A stretch of 64,000 nucleotides of DNA from Paractinoplanes polyasparticus (GCF_019710575.1 NZ_JAHWFK010000033.1:89887-153886); one strand, 5' to 3'. Counted from the stretch's first letter, positions 33,279 through 42,266 are shown. Notes: generated from the letters alone by a model not told the origin. Made by a program: numbers and translations.

Positions 33279-34293
33279 GGGCGTCCGACAGCCGGGCGAT
33301 CGTGGCGGTCGCGCGGCGCACCGTGCGCTGCTCGCCGCGGGGAATGACGTCGTCGAGGAAGGCGTACCGTTCCGCCAACGGCGACGACCGGGCGCCGCGC
33401 CACCAGTCCGCGATGTCGCCCCAACCGGGCGCGGACAGCGACCCCCCGAAGTGCTGCACCGACAGCGCGGCGATCAGGTTGGCGAACGCCAGGCTCTGGG
33501 CCAGCGGCCAGTCGCGCAGGCTGCCCAGGATGAAGCCGGCTGTGAAGACGTCCCCGGCGCCGGTCGGGTCGAGGGCCGGCACCGGTACGGCCGGCACGTG
33601 CACGGTCTCGCCGGTGCGCGCGTCGTGGGCCAGCACCCCGTCGCCGCCGCAGGTCACGACCACGACCGGAGCCAGGCCGGCCAGCTTCTCCAGCGCCGCT
33701 GAGGGGGTGGCAGCCCGCGTGTACTGCATGGCCTCGACCGCGTTGGGCACGAAGGCGTGGCAGTCCTCGAGCATGTCGAGCACCTCGACCGGCCATTCGG
33801 CGCTCGCGTCCCAGCCCACGTCGGCGAAGACCAGCGTCCCCGCCTCCCGGGCCCGGCGCACCCAGGGCAGCCGGTCCTTGGTGAGCGAGACCGAGGCGGC
33901 CCGGGCGCCCGGGAGCTCGCCGACCAGCCCGTCGGCGTTGAGGGGCAGCGGGTGCCCGTGCGTGATCATGCTGCGGTCCCGGTCGTACGCGAGCGAGACG
34001 GTGACCGGCAAGTGGCCGTCGATACGGCGGGACGCGCTCAGGTCGATGTTCTCCTGCCCGCACAGGATGTCGGCGCAGAAATCGCCGTACGCGTCGGTCG
34101 CCAGCGCCGTGCCCAGCCCGGTGCGCAGGCCGAGGCGGGACGCGGCGACGGCAAGGTTGGCGATGCCGCCCGGGCAGGAGCCCATGCCGCGGGCCCACAC
34201 CTCGGTGCCGGGCTCGGGAACACCCTCGAGCCCGGTGAAGACGATGTCGAGGAAGACGACACCTGGGACGAACAGGTCCAGTGCCGGGTTCAT
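33268..34293 (-). CDS. PfkB-family carbohydrate kinase
   Basis: The 341-residue protein has the ribokinase/PfkB plan. An N-terminal substrate motif GSCPGGIANLAVAASRLG (about 38-55) is followed by the ATP/anion-hole signature DPTGAGDVF, with Asp248 as catalytic base. It phosphorylates a sugar or nucleoside hydroxyl with ATP. The 11-bp overlap with the GH4 gene suggests the kinase product is the GH4 substrate, or that the kinase handles a released sugar. It is the first gene of this pair, with a TAGGAT -10 box 6 nt before the ATG, separate from the ABC/alpha-xylosidase operon upstream. Confidence 0.85.
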   Translation of the reverse strand: MNPALDLFVPGVVFLDIVFTGLEGVPEPGTEVWARGMGSCPGGIANLAVAASRLGLRTGLGTALATDAYGDFCADILCGQENIDLSASRRIDGHLPVTVSLAYDRDRSMITHGHPLPLNADGLVGELPGARAASVSLTKDRLPWVRRAREAGTLVFADVGWDASAEWPVEVLDMLEDCHAFVPNAVEAMQYTRAATPSAALEKLAGLAPVVVVTCGGDGVLAHDARTGETVHVPAVPVPALDPTGAGDVFTAGFILGSLRDWPLAQSLAFANLIAALSVQHFGGSLSAPGWGDIADWWRGARSSPLAERYAFLDDVIPRGEQRTVRRATATIARLSDAHAR

Positions 34294-34299
34294 CTGGAG

Positions 34300-34305
34300 A
34301 TCCTA
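34300..34305 (-). promoter_or_regulatory. -10 box TAGGAT of a probable leaderless transcript
   Basis: TAGGAT on the minus strand ends 6 nt before the ATG at 34293. No GTCGAAGC operator is found here, so this promoter may be controlled separately from the alpha-xylosidase operon. Confidence 0.45.
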
Positions 34306-34320
34306 TGCCGCACGACGGGC

Positions 34321-34355
34321 GGTGGGGCCCGCTGACCAGGGTGGCGAGCCCCACC
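34321..34355 (-). terminator. Hairpin after the alpha-xylosidase gene
   Basis: GGTGGGGC at 34321-34328 and its exact complement at 34348-34355 form an 8-bp stem with a 19-nt loop in the 70-bp gap between the operon end and the kinase gene. The loop is long, so terminator function is uncertain. Confidence 0.4.
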
Positions 34356-34363
34356 TTGCCGTT

Positions 34364-36595
34364 CTAGCCGGCCACCCAGCTCGCGTCGCCGGCGCCGAGG
34401 TCGGCTGCCGCGCCCCCGATGATCTCCACGCGCCAGGGCAGCGAGGGACCCGAGCGCTCGACCCGGATCGCCGTGCCGTCCCGGGTCACCGTGAACGTGC
34501 TCTCGCCGACCCGCACGGACGTGCTGCCCTCGGCCGGCTCGAACACCCGCAGCGTCACGCCGTCCGCGTAGTCGTAGTCGGGCCGGTCGGTCCGGTTGCC
34601 GATCGGGATGACCGCACCCGGCCGCACCAGCAACGGCACGCTGCCGAAGCCGTGCGTCTCGTGCACCCAGCCCGGGCCCGCGACGACGTCGCCGGTGAGG
34701 AAGCTGGTCCACCGCCCGGCCGGCACGTAGTAGCTGACCTCGCCACCCTCGCTGAACACCGGCGCCACCAGCAGGTCGCCGCCGAGCAGGTACTGCCGGT
34801 CGACGTAGGTCACCGCCGGGTCGTCCGGGAAACCCAGCATCATCGGGCGCATCACCGGCAGGCCCTGCTCATGGGCCTGACGCGCGGCTTCCCAGAGGTA
34901 CGGCATGAGGCTGTACTTCAGGTGCGTGAAGGAGCGCAGCACCTCGACCGACTCGTCGTCGAACAGCCACGGCACCCGGTAGGAGTGGTTGCCGTGCAGG
35001 CGGCTGTGCGACGACAGCAACCCGAAGGCGATCCACCGCTTGAAGACGGCCGGGTCGGGCCGCCCCTCGAAGCCGCCGATGTCGTGGCTCCAGAAGCCGA
35101 AGCCCGAGCTCATCAGGGACAGACCGCCGCGCAGGCTCTCGGCCATCGACTCGTACGTCGCGGAGTTGTCGCCACCCCAGTGCACCGGGAACTGCTGGCC
35201 GCCGACGGTGGCCGACCGCGCGAACAGGACGGCCTCGCCCTCGCCTCGGGCCTCTTTCAGGACGTCGAACACGACCTGGTTGTAGAGCTGCGTGTAGTAG
35301 TTGTGCATCCGCTCGGGGTCGGAGCCGTCGTGCCACACCACATCGGTCGGCACCCGCTCGCCGAAGTCCGACTTGAAGGCGTCGACGCCCATCTCGACCA
35401 GGACGGCGAGCTTCGCCGCGTACCACTCCCGCGCGGCCGGGTTGGTGAAGTCGACCAGCGCCATGCCGGCCTGCCACCTGTCCCACTGCCAGACGTCCCC
35501 GTCGGCCTTCTTCACGAGATAGCCGTTGGCACGGCCCTCTTCGAACATGGCCGAGCGCTGCGCGATGTACGGGTTGATCCACAGACAGGTCCGCAGGCCG
35601 CGGTCGTGCAGCCGCTTCAGCATGCCCGGCGGGTCGGGGAAGATCGCCGGGTCCCACTCGAAGTCGCACCAGTGGAACTCGCGCATCCAGAAGGTGTCGA
35701 AATGGAAGACGCTCAGCGGCAGATCCCGCTCGGCCATCCCGTCGACGAACGAGGTCACCGTCTCCTCGTCGTACGGCGTGGTGAAGCTCGTCGTCAACCA
35801 GAGCCCGAAGGACCAGGCCGGCGGCAGGGCCGGGCGACCGGTCAGCGCGGTGTACTTGCGCAGGATGTCGGCCGGGGTGGGGCCGTAGATGATCAGGTAC
35901 GACAGGGTCTGCCCGGCCACGCTGAACTGGGTGCGCGACACCATCTCGCTGGCCACCTCGAACGACACCCTGCCCGGGTGGTCCACGAGGACGCCGTACC
36001 CGCGGTTCGTCAGATAGAACGGCACATTCTTGTACGCCAGCTCGCTGCTGGTGCCGCCGTCCTCGTTCCAGATGTCGATGCTCTGGCCGTTCTTCACGTA
36101 CGGGCCGAAGCGCTCCCCGAGCCCGTAGACGGCCTCGCCCACGCCCAGATCGAGCTGCTCGTGCACGTAGTGCTCGCCGTCCGCGCCGTCGACGATGCCC
36201 ATGCCGCGCCAGCCCGTGCCGGTGAGCCGCTTGCCCTCGGCGACGAAGTCGAGGCCCCACCTCTCGCCGGCGTCGAAACGCGCGGTCAGGTTGCCCGACG
36301 TCAAGGAGACACCCGACACCGCGACCTCGTGGTCCTCGGTCGCGATCTCGAAGTTGGGTCCCTTCGGCACGCCCCCGAGGAAGTGCCCGAGCGTCACCCG
36401 GATGACGTCCGGCATCGGCGCCTCGGCCCGGATGGTGATCAGCGGGGTGTCGAGGGTGTCCGACCTGCTGCGTACCGGCTTGGTCGAGGCCCAGACGGTC
36501 AGCGCCTTCTCGTCGGCCTGGCTGTCCCGCAGCTGGGCCGGGTGCAGGACCGTGAAGCCCTTGCGCTTGAGCCAGTACCCGTCGGTGAACTTCAT
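34364..36595 (-). CDS. yicI: Alpha-xylosidase, glycoside hydrolase family 31
   Basis: The 743-residue enzyme matches YicI-type alpha-xylosidases in length and motifs. It has an N-terminal beta-sandwich (1-255) and a (beta/alpha)8 barrel with nucleophile Asp410 in KSDFGERVP and acid/base Asp476 in HWGGDNSATYESM. HFDTFWM (298-304) and a C-terminal beta domain follow the family pattern. Tryptophan and phenylalanine residues around WNEDGG fit the isoprimeverose-binding subgroup. It has no signal peptide, so it acts in the cytoplasm on imported alpha-xylosides such as isoprimeverose from xyloglucan. It is the last gene of the binding protein-permease-permease-hydrolase operon, which explains how the substrate enters. 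Confidence 0.92.
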   Translation of the reverse strand: MKFTDGYWLKRKGFTVLHPAQLRDSQADEKALTVWASTKPVRSRSDTLDTPLITIRAEAPMPDVIRVTLGHFLGGVPKGPNFEIATEDHEVAVSGVSLTSGNLTARFDAGERWGLDFVAEGKRLTGTGWRGMGIVDGADGEHYVHEQLDLGVGEAVYGLGERFGPYVKNGQSIDIWNEDGGTSSELAYKNVPFYLTNRGYGVLVDHPGRVSFEVASEMVSRTQFSVAGQTLSYLIIYGPTPADILRKYTALTGRPALPPAWSFGLWLTTSFTTPYDEETVTSFVDGMAERDLPLSVFHFDTFWMREFHWCDFEWDPAIFPDPPGMLKRLHDRGLRTCLWINPYIAQRSAMFEEGRANGYLVKKADGDVWQWDRWQAGMALVDFTNPAAREWYAAKLAVLVEMGVDAFKSDFGERVPTDVVWHDGSDPERMHNYYTQLYNQVVFDVLKEARGEGEAVLFARSATVGGQQFPVHWGGDNSATYESMAESLRGGLSLMSSGFGFWSHDIGGFEGRPDPAVFKRWIAFGLLSSHSRLHGNHSYRVPWLFDDESVEVLRSFTHLKYSLMPYLWEAARQAHEQGLPVMRPMMLGFPDDPAVTYVDRQYLLGGDLLVAPVFSEGGEVSYYVPAGRWTSFLTGDVVAGPGWVHETHGFGSVPLLVRPGAVIPIGNRTDRPDYDYADGVTLRVFEPAEGSTSVRVGESTFTVTRDGTAIRVERSGPSLPWRVEIIGGAAADLGAGDASWVAG

Positions 36596-36630
36596 GGAGG
36601 TCCTTTACTTTCTGAGGAGCCTTCGGCTGG

Positions 36631-37512
36631 CTACTTGATGGCGCCGGCAGTGATGCCGCGGGTGAGCGTCCGCTGGAAGATCAGGAAGAAGAGCAGGGCC
36701 GGCAGGATGCCGATCAGGCCGGACGAGCTGGTCATGGTCACGTCCATCAGGCGGTCGCCCTGCAGCACACCGAGAGCCACCGGCACGGTCTGGTTCTCGT
36801 TCGAGACCAGGAAGACCAGAGGCAGGAAGAACTCGTTCCACGTCCAGATGAAGAAGAACGTGAACAGCACGCCGAGCGTGGGCCGGCTGACCGGCACGAC
36901 GACGCTCCACAGGGTGCGCAGCTTCCCGGCCCCGTCGACGTCCGCGGCGTCCAGCAGCTCGGTCGGGAACTCCTGGTAGACCGAGGTCAGCAGGTAGGTG
37001 CCGAAGGCGGCCTGGATGACCGTGAAGATGATGACGATCGAGATCAGGCTGTCGTAGAGCTGCACCTCCTTGGACAGGAAGTACAGCGGGTAGACCAGCA
37101 CCTCCTGCGGCAGCAGGTTGGCGACCAGGAAGAACACCAGGAACCAGAGCCGGCCCTTCACCTTGCCGATGCCCAGCGCGTACGCGTTGAGAACCGACAG
37201 CAGGACGCCGAGCACCGCCACCGTGAAGCTGGTGATGAAGCTGTTCCAGAGCTTCTGGCCGAAGTCGACCCGTTTCCAGAAGTCGACGATGCCGTCCCAG
37301 TAGAGGTGCGGTGGCAACGACAGCGGGCCGCCGGTGGCGTAGTCGGCCGGGCTCTTCACCGCGTTGATGGCGATGATCAGCAGCGGCGCCACGACGATCA
37401 GCAACAGCGCGAGCAGAGCCGCGAGGATGACGAACCGAAGCGGATTTGTCCGCTTCGCCACCGGTGTGGCCGGGTCGGTCTTGGCCGGTGCCCGATTTGC
37501 CGTGAGAGTCAT
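36631..37512 (-). CDS. CUT1 ABC sugar transporter permease (MalG-like)
   Basis: The 293-residue protein has six transmembrane helices after a polar N-terminus. The EAA loop that contacts the ATPase reads ELLDAADVDGAGKLRTLWSVVVPVSRP, followed by helices and the C-terminal RTLTRGITAGAIK. This is the MalG/AmyC-type inner subunit. Its ATG overlaps the stop of the other permease by 4 bp. The energising ATPase is not in the operon; in actinomycetes a shared MsiK-type ATPase usually serves such importers. Confidence 0.92.
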   Translation of the reverse strand: MTLTANRAPAKTDPATPVAKRTNPLRFVILAALLALLLIVVAPLLIIAINAVKSPADYATGGPLSLPPHLYWDGIVDFWKRVDFGQKLWNSFITSFTVAVLGVLLSVLNAYALGIGKVKGRLWFLVFFLVANLLPQEVLVYPLYFLSKEVQLYDSLISIVIIFTVIQAAFGTYLLTSVYQEFPTELLDAADVDGAGKLRTLWSVVVPVSRPTLGVLFTFFFIWTWNEFFLPLVFLVSNENQTVPVALGVLQGDRLMDVTMTSSSGLIGILPALLFFLIFQRTLTRGITAGAIK

Positions 37513-38393
37513 GCTTTACGCTCCGCGCGGTTCTGCAGGCGAAGGAACACGATGGACAGCGCGATGATGAGCACGGTCAGCACCGTGGAGATCGCCGAGC
37601 CGTACCCGACCTGGGCCTTCTCGAAGAAGTTCTTGTACGCGAAGTAGCTCGGCACGAGCGTAGCGTTGCTCGGCCCGCCGCCGGTCAGCACGAAGATCGG
37701 CCCGAAGATCTTGAGCGCCGCGATCGTGGTCGTCACCAGCACGACGTAGAACTCGGGCCGGATCAGATACACGGTGATCTTGCGGAAGCGCTGCCACCAG
37801 GACGCGCCGTCCAGATCGGCCGCCTCGTACAGCTCCGGGTCGACCCGCTGCAACCCGGCCATGAACATGACGATCGGGTAGCCCAGCTGAACCCAGATCA
37901 TGATGCCCATGACGCTGTACAGCGCCGAGCCCGGCTCGCCGAGCCAGTTGTGGGCCAGCGAGCCCAGGCCGATCGACTCGAGGATCTTGTTGAGCGCGCC
38001 GTACTCGGGGTGCAGGATCCAGCCCCAGACGATGCCGGTGACCGCGACCGGGATGATCTGCGGCAGATAGAACCCGGACCGGAACAGCGACGCCCAGCGG
38101 TTGCTGAACCTCTTGGCCACGTAGTCGAACAGCACCGCGGCCAGGAACAGCCCCAGCAGCGTCGGCACCACGGCCATGGCCAGGATGAGCAGCAGGATGT
38201 TGCTGAACGAGCCCCAGAACAGCGAATCCTCGAAAAGCCGCGTGTAGTTGTCGAACCCGATCCAGCGCTGCTCGCCGACGCCGTTCCACTTGGTGAAGCT
38301 CGTGTAGACCGTCATCACCAGCGGCACGACGATCACCAGGATGCTCGCCAGAACGCCGGGGACGAGAAAGGGCCAATACCCCTTGCGCCTCAT
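37509..38393 (-). CDS. CUT1 ABC sugar transporter permease (MalF-like)
   Basis: The 294-residue protein has six helices. The EAA loop is ELYEAADLDGASWWQRFRKITVYLIRP. I chose the ATG at 38391-38393 (MRRKGYWPFLVPG) because GGAAAGGGG precedes it and the first helix then follows at once; an in-frame start 57 bases upstream would add an implausible polar leader. It pairs with the MalG-like subunit to form the channel for the sugar bound by the upstream lipoprotein. Confidence 0.92.
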   Translation of the reverse strand: MRRKGYWPFLVPGVLASILVIVVPLVMTVYTSFTKWNGVGEQRWIGFDNYTRLFEDSLFWGSFSNILLLILAMAVVPTLLGLFLAAVLFDYVAKRFSNRWASLFRSGFYLPQIIPVAVTGIVWGWILHPEYGALNKILESIGLGSLAHNWLGEPGSALYSVMGIMIWVQLGYPIVMFMAGLQRVDPELYEAADLDGASWWQRFRKITVYLIRPEFYVVLVTTTIAALKIFGPIFVLTGGGPSNATLVPSYFAYKNFFEKAQVGYGSAISTVLTVLIIALSIVFLRLQNRAERKA

Positions 38394-38446
38394 GTTTGCC
38401 CCTTTCCGCGGGCCGGCGAAGGGTTTCCCCTCCGCCGGCATCCGGG

Positions 38447-39760
38447 TCACTTGCCGAGGTCGGCGAGGTTCTCGTCGTACGGCTTCTGGATCTCGGTGAG
38501 CACCTGGTCGGGCGTCTTGGAGCCGTTGATCAGGCCCTGCACGCCGGCGACGAGCACGTCGTAGTAGCCGGGGGCCGGCCAGTCCGGGTAGAACGCGAGG
38601 CCGTCCGCACTCGAGACCTTGTTGAAGTTCTCGATGAGCTCCTTGTTCTTGGGGTCGGTGATCGCCGAGGCGTCGGCCGCGACCGGCACACCGCCGTTGT
38701 TACCGAGCAGCGCCTGGATCTCCGGCTTCATGGTGATGTCGATGAAGTCGTACGCCAGCGCCTTGGCCTTGCTCTTCTCGGGCACCACCCAGAGGTTGCC
38801 GCTGGAGCCCGGGTGCAGCTTGTTGCCGGGGAACAGGAACGTGCCCCACTCGAAGCCCTTGATCTCATTGACGAACCGGCCGTACCACCACGAGCCCGAG
38901 ATCATGATCGGGAACTTGCCCTGGGTGAACGAGACGCCCATGTCCTCGGCCTTGATGCCGGCCGAGTTCTTGGCGATGTACCCCTTGTCGACCCACTGCT
39001 TGAAGGTGTCCGCGCCGTACTTGAGCTGCGGACCCTTGAAGTCGACCTTGTTCTTGTAGAGCTGGTAGTCGTCGACCCAGGCCCGGTCGGCCTTGGAGAG
39101 CGCCAGCGAGTAGAGAATCTGCTGAGCCGGGTACTCGGCGCCGCCGACAGCCAGCGGGGTGACCTTGTTCTGCACGAACGTGTCCATCACCTTGGTGAAC
39201 TCGTCCAGCGTGGTCGGCACCTGCAGGTTGTACTTCTTGAACAGGTCCTTGTTGTAGTAGACCTCGACGTACTCGGCGTAGTTGGGCACGCCGTAGGTCT
39301 TGCCCGAGCCCATGATGCCGTCGTCGTCGTACTTCGTGGTCGTCTGCAGGCTCGAGTTGAGGGCCTTGTCCCACCCGCGCTTGCCCGACTCCTCGGTGAG
39401 GTCGGTGAGCAGGCCCTGCTTCGACAGCAGCCCCGCGGTGGCGTTGCCCTTGTTGTACTCCATGATGTCCGGCGCGCTGTCGGAGTTCAGAATCATCTGG
39501 GCGTTCTGCTGGATCTGCTCGAAGCTCTTCTCCTCGAACTTCACCTCGACGCCCGGGTGCGAGCTCTTGAACTCCTCGATGGCCTTGTTCCAGGCGATAC
39601 CCATGGCGCTGTTGGGGCCTTCGTAGTGCCAAAGGCTCAGGACTTTGGCGTCGCTTCCCTCGTCGGACGACGAGTCCCCCGAGCCGCCACAGGCAGCGAG
39701 GGCGAGCGAGGTGGCAAGCAAGAGGGCACCGGCCGAGAGACCGGCTCGGAAAAGAATCAT
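38447..39760 (-). CDS. ABC sugar-binding lipoprotein
   Basis: The 437-residue precursor has a lipoprotein signal with lipobox L-A-A-C followed by a Ser/Gly/Asp linker. The mature part is a cluster-1 solute-binding protein: VLSLWHYEGPNS, GVEVKFEEKSFEQIQQNAQ, YGVPNYAEYVEVYYNKDLFKK and ISGSWWYGRF. It captures the oligosaccharide outside the membrane and delivers it to the two permeases. GGAGGA lies 9 nt before the ATG. It is the first gene of the operon, with a clear promoter and two LacI operators upstream. Given the alpha-xylosidase, the ligand is probably an alpha-xyloside. Confidence 0.92.
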   Translation of the reverse strand: MILFRAGLSAGALLLATSLALAACGGSGDSSSDEGSDAKVLSLWHYEGPNSAMGIAWNKAIEEFKSSHPGVEVKFEEKSFEQIQQNAQMILNSDSAPDIMEYNKGNATAGLLSKQGLLTDLTEESGKRGWDKALNSSLQTTTKYDDDGIMGSGKTYGVPNYAEYVEVYYNKDLFKKYNLQVPTTLDEFTKVMDTFVQNKVTPLAVGGAEYPAQQILYSLALSKADRAWVDDYQLYKNKVDFKGPQLKYGADTFKQWVDKGYIAKNSAGIKAEDMGVSFTQGKFPIMISGSWWYGRFVNEIKGFEWGTFLFPGNKLHPGSSGNLWVVPEKSKAKALAYDFIDITMKPEIQALLGNNGGVPVAADASAITDPKNKELIENFNKVSSADGLAFYPDWPAPGYYDVLVAGVQGLINGSKTPDQVLTEIQKPYDENLADLGK

Positions 39761-39786
39761 GTCTGTCGTCCTCCGGGAGGGGCTCC

Positions 39787-39802
39787 GTCGAAGCGCTTCG
39801 AC
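39787..39802. promoter_or_regulatory. LacI-type operator GTCGAAGCGCTTCGAC, copy 1
   Basis: This is a perfect 16-bp palindrome with the central CG typical of LacI/GalR operators. It lies 27 bp before the binding-protein ATG, downstream of the promoter, where a bound repressor would block elongation. It is identical to the copies at 39833 and 49236. Confidence 0.85.
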
Positions 39803-39832
39803 ACTGCGCCCACAGGTGGCAGCAGCGCAATC

Positions 39833-39848
39833 GTCGAAGCGCTTCGAC
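39833..39848. promoter_or_regulatory. LacI-type operator GTCGAAGCGCTTCGAC, copy 2
   Basis: This second perfect copy is centred 46 bp from the first and about +10 to +25 relative to the predicted transcription start of the sugar operon. Two identical sites could allow cooperative or looped repression. Confidence 0.85.
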
Positions 39849-39864
39849 GCGGGACTTTGACAGG

Positions 39865-39894
39865 ACGCTAGGCTCCGCCCCGCACAGATGTCAA
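39865..39894 (-). promoter_or_regulatory. Promoter of the sugar uptake / alpha-xylosidase operon
   Basis: On the minus strand, -35 TTGACA (39889-39894) is followed after 18 bp by -10 TAGCGT (39865-39870). The -35 matches consensus fully. The predicted start near 39858 lies just before operator copy 2. Confidence 0.7.
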
Positions 39895-40179
39895 CGGTGT
39901 GACGAAGACATTTCCAAGACCGAGATCGCCCGCCTCGGGCGGCGCGGGTGACTACCCCGAGCCACCGTCCGGGACGACGCACCGTGCACGACCCGGCATC
40001 GCAGGCAACCTGAGACGCGCGAGCCGACGGCGAGGACGGCGCAGCCCTCCACGAGCCGACGTCCTGCCCATCCTGGGAGATGTCCGCGCGGGAGCCGGCA
40101 TGTGAGCCGATGCCGACGCAACCAGGTGCGGTGGTGGCGCGTCTAATCGGCCGACTCCGCGAGCCGAGAAGGGTGCGTC

Positions 40180-40782
40180 ATGAAGAGACAGCCGGCCTTG
40201 CTGGCGCTGCCGTTCCTGATGGCCGCCGGCGCGCTTGTCGCCTGCGGCGAGCAGAGTGCGGGCGGCTCACCGAACCGGGTGGGTCCGGCCACCGCCACGG
40301 GGGTGCCGCGTGCCTCCGAGGTCACGCCGTTCGTCGACCCGAGCGGGGATCCACGGCCGCGTGCCTCCGAGACGGCGCCGTTCGTCGATCCGACCCTCGG
40401 TCCGCGACCGCGAGCGGGCGGAACCGGAAAGCCCAGCACCACCCTCAGCCCCGGCCAAGGCGTGCCCGCGGCCCTCGACTGCGGCACCTTCGTGCTCGGC
40501 CAGGGCGACAAGCCGCCCGAGAGCGCGACCCGCTGCTTCGTCGACGCCGCCCAGGCCGGTCACCCCGCGCGGCTCAAGGTCACCCGGCCCACCGTCGAGG
40601 GCGACCCGATCCCGGTGACCTACACCGCGGGCGCGGACGGCCGCACCGAGGTCCTCACCGACTCGCGCCAGGACGGCTTCGGCCCGAAGCAGATCACCCG
40701 CGAGATCTGCCAAGGCCCGTCCGTGGCCGAATTCGGCATCAAGTTCAACCGATGCACCCCACCGGCGCCGGTCACGAACTGA
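40180..40782 (+). CDS. Lipoprotein of unknown function with two 17-residue repeats
   Basis: The 200-residue protein has a signal peptide ending in lipobox L-V-A-C at Cys22. A disordered Pro/Arg-rich stretch follows, containing two copies of a 17-residue unit built around RASE-x-x-PFVDP. The C-terminal domain (about 95-195) has four cysteines (DCGTFVLG, ATRCFVDA, EICQGPS, FNRCTPP), which could form two disulfides. The C-terminal domain resembles small actinobacterial secreted proteins I cannot name. It diverges from the sugar operon across about 400 bp but shares no visible control element with it. Confidence 0.7.
   Translation: MKRQPALLALPFLMAAGALVACGEQSAGGSPNRVGPATATGVPRASEVTPFVDPSGDPRPRASETAPFVDPTLGPRPRAGGTGKPSTTLSPGQGVPAALDCGTFVLGQGDKPPESATRCFVDAAQAGHPARLKVTRPTVEGDPIPVTYTAGADGRTEVLTDSRQDGFGPKQITREICQGPSVAEFGIKFNRCTPPAPVTN
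40306..40407 (+). repeat. 51-bp tandem repeat (two copies) inside the lipoprotein gene
   Basis: Copy 1 spans 40306-40356 and copy 2 spans 40357-40407; each begins CCGCGTGCCTCCGAG. A third copy starts but breaks off after a few bases. The unit is a whole number of codons, so copy-number change would keep the reading frame. Confidence 0.7.
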
Positions 40783-41187
40783 CTGTCACGCCGGGCGACA
40801 TCCGGCCCGCTCGACCAACGGTCACAGCCGCCATCGGTGACCGGAGAGCAGTCCTCCCAGCAACTGGACTGCGGGAACGATGTGTCATCGCCACCATGCC
40901 GGCCGGCACTTCGAGCAGTCGGTGGGTCACCGAATTCGACGTGCCGCCGGGAACGATCAGATACGTGGTGGTGGCGTTCCGTCCCACTCGAATGACGCAG
41001 GACAGGGGTTTGTTCCGGAACTCCACCGGGCCCTGGCCCGAGGGGCCGATCCACTGCACGGTCACGTAGGGGGCTTCGATATCCCACAAGGGGACGCCGA
41101 GCACGACCGCCGGGCCCACAGCGCGACGGCGATCACGCTGCATACGTAGACGAGCAGGGAAGAAATCAGCTCTGTCCTCGACGGCAC
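40772..41187 (-). pseudogene. Possible small membrane protein gene with a frameshift
   Basis: From a GTG at 41187 one frame encodes a hydrophobic segment (ELISSLLVYVCSVIAVALWA). About 41120, a one-base change leads to a second frame with VVLGVPLWDIEAPYVTVQWI and YLIVPGGTSNSVTHRLLEVP, ending at 40772. Either part alone lacks a natural start or end. Both the composition and the fit of the two pieces suggest one original protein with a single membrane anchor. No family is recognised. Confidence 0.35.
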
Positions 41188-41200
41188 ATGCCGATTCTCA

Positions 41201-41540
41201 GTCCCCCGCACCCTGGCGAAGGAATCTTCCAGGACCCCCCCGTAAGCTCGATCGTCAACGCGGACGACGTGCCGTTCGGCGGATGACTCTGCTTGACCGA
41301 TCCGACAGTGTCGCCGCGGGTCAGCAGCTCTTCGATCAAGGCCAAGGACGAAGTAAGCTCCTCGATGCTTTGGCCATCTCGAAGCCGCGGGTCGCAGCGG
41401 GCGATTCGCGTCGGATGGCTGACTCGGAATCAATGCCATTTCCGAGCCGCCCGCGCCGGGGTCGAGGGGGGAAAACCCCTAACCGGAGTCGGGTGGTTAC
41501 CGGCTTCTGAGCGGCGACGGCGGTGTCTAGCGTCGTCCAT
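41201..41540. other. Gap of about 340 bp without a convincing gene
   Basis: Short frames exist on both strands but none shows a start signal or recognisable protein. The composition here is less GC-biased at third positions than in neighbouring genes. A TAGCGT box (41528-41533) near its right end belongs to the ABC gene that follows. Confidence 0.5.
41528..41533 (+). promoter_or_regulatory. -10 box TAGCGT of a probable leaderless transcript
   Basis: TAGCGT ends 7 nt before the GTG at 41541 and decides the start of the ABC gene: an upstream GTG at 41523 would lie before this box and would not be transcribed. Confidence 0.5.
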
Positions 41541-42266
41541 GTGATCGAACTACGTGAACTGACGAAGCGTTATGGCGGCCGGACCGCCGTGGACGAGCTG
41601 AGCTTCCGCGTCCAGCCGGGCGTGGTGACCGGCTTCCTCGGCCCGAACGGGTCCGGCAAGTCGACAACCATGCGGATGATCCTCGGCCTGGACGCGCCGG
41701 ACCACGGCGAAGCCCTGATCGACGGCATCCGGTACCCGGAGCTCACCTGGCCGCTGAGGACGGTCGGGGCGCTCCTCGACGCCGGCGCGTTCCATCCCGG
41801 ACGCAGTGCCCGAGCGCACCTGGGGGCTCTGGCGGCCGGCAACGACATCTCAAGTTCCCGGGTCGAACAGGTGCTGGGCATCGTCGGGCTGTCCGATGTA
41901 GCCGCTCGACGGGCCGGCACCTATTCGCTCGGCATGCGGCAACGGCTCGGCGTCGCCGTGGCTCTGCTCGGCGACCCGGGCATCCTCCTGCTCGACGAGC
42001 CGGTCAACGGGCTCGATCCGGAGGGCATCCGCTGGATTCGCGACCTGCTGCGCGGGCTCGCCGCCGAGGGCCGGACGGTGTTCGTGTCCAGCCACCTGAT
42101 CGCCGAGATGGCGCTGACCGCGGACCGGCTCGTCGTCATCGGTCAGGGCCGTCTGCTGGCCGAGACCACCGTCGCCGAGCTCGCGGCCACCGACGACAAC
42201 CTGGAGGACGCGTTCTTCCGGCTCACCTCGCAGACCACCGACTACCGCGGGAGGACCGCCTCATGA
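41541..42266 (+). CDS. ABC transporter ATP-binding protein (bacitracin-exporter type)
   Basis: The 241-residue ATPase has Walker A GPNGSGKST, signature YSLGMRQRLGVAVALLG (a GMRQR form of the LSGGQ motif usual in this group), Walker B ILLLDEPVNGLDPEG and switch His in FVSSHLIAEM. It belongs to the DrrA/BcrA-like group. GTG 41541 is preferred over the GTG at 41523 because of the -10 box between them. The partner permease follows, and a kinase/regulator pair completes the operon, so this is an ABC exporter with its own two-component system. Confidence 0.88.
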   Translation: MIELRELTKRYGGRTAVDELSFRVQPGVVTGFLGPNGSGKSTTMRMILGLDAPDHGEALIDGIRYPELTWPLRTVGALLDAGAFHPGRSARAHLGALAAGNDISSSRVEQVLGIVGLSDVAARRAGTYSLGMRQRLGVAVALLGDPGILLLDEPVNGLDPEGIRWIRDLLRGLAAEGRTVFVSSHLIAEMALTADRLVVIGQGRLLAETTVAELAATDDNLEDAFFRLTSQTTDYRGRTAS

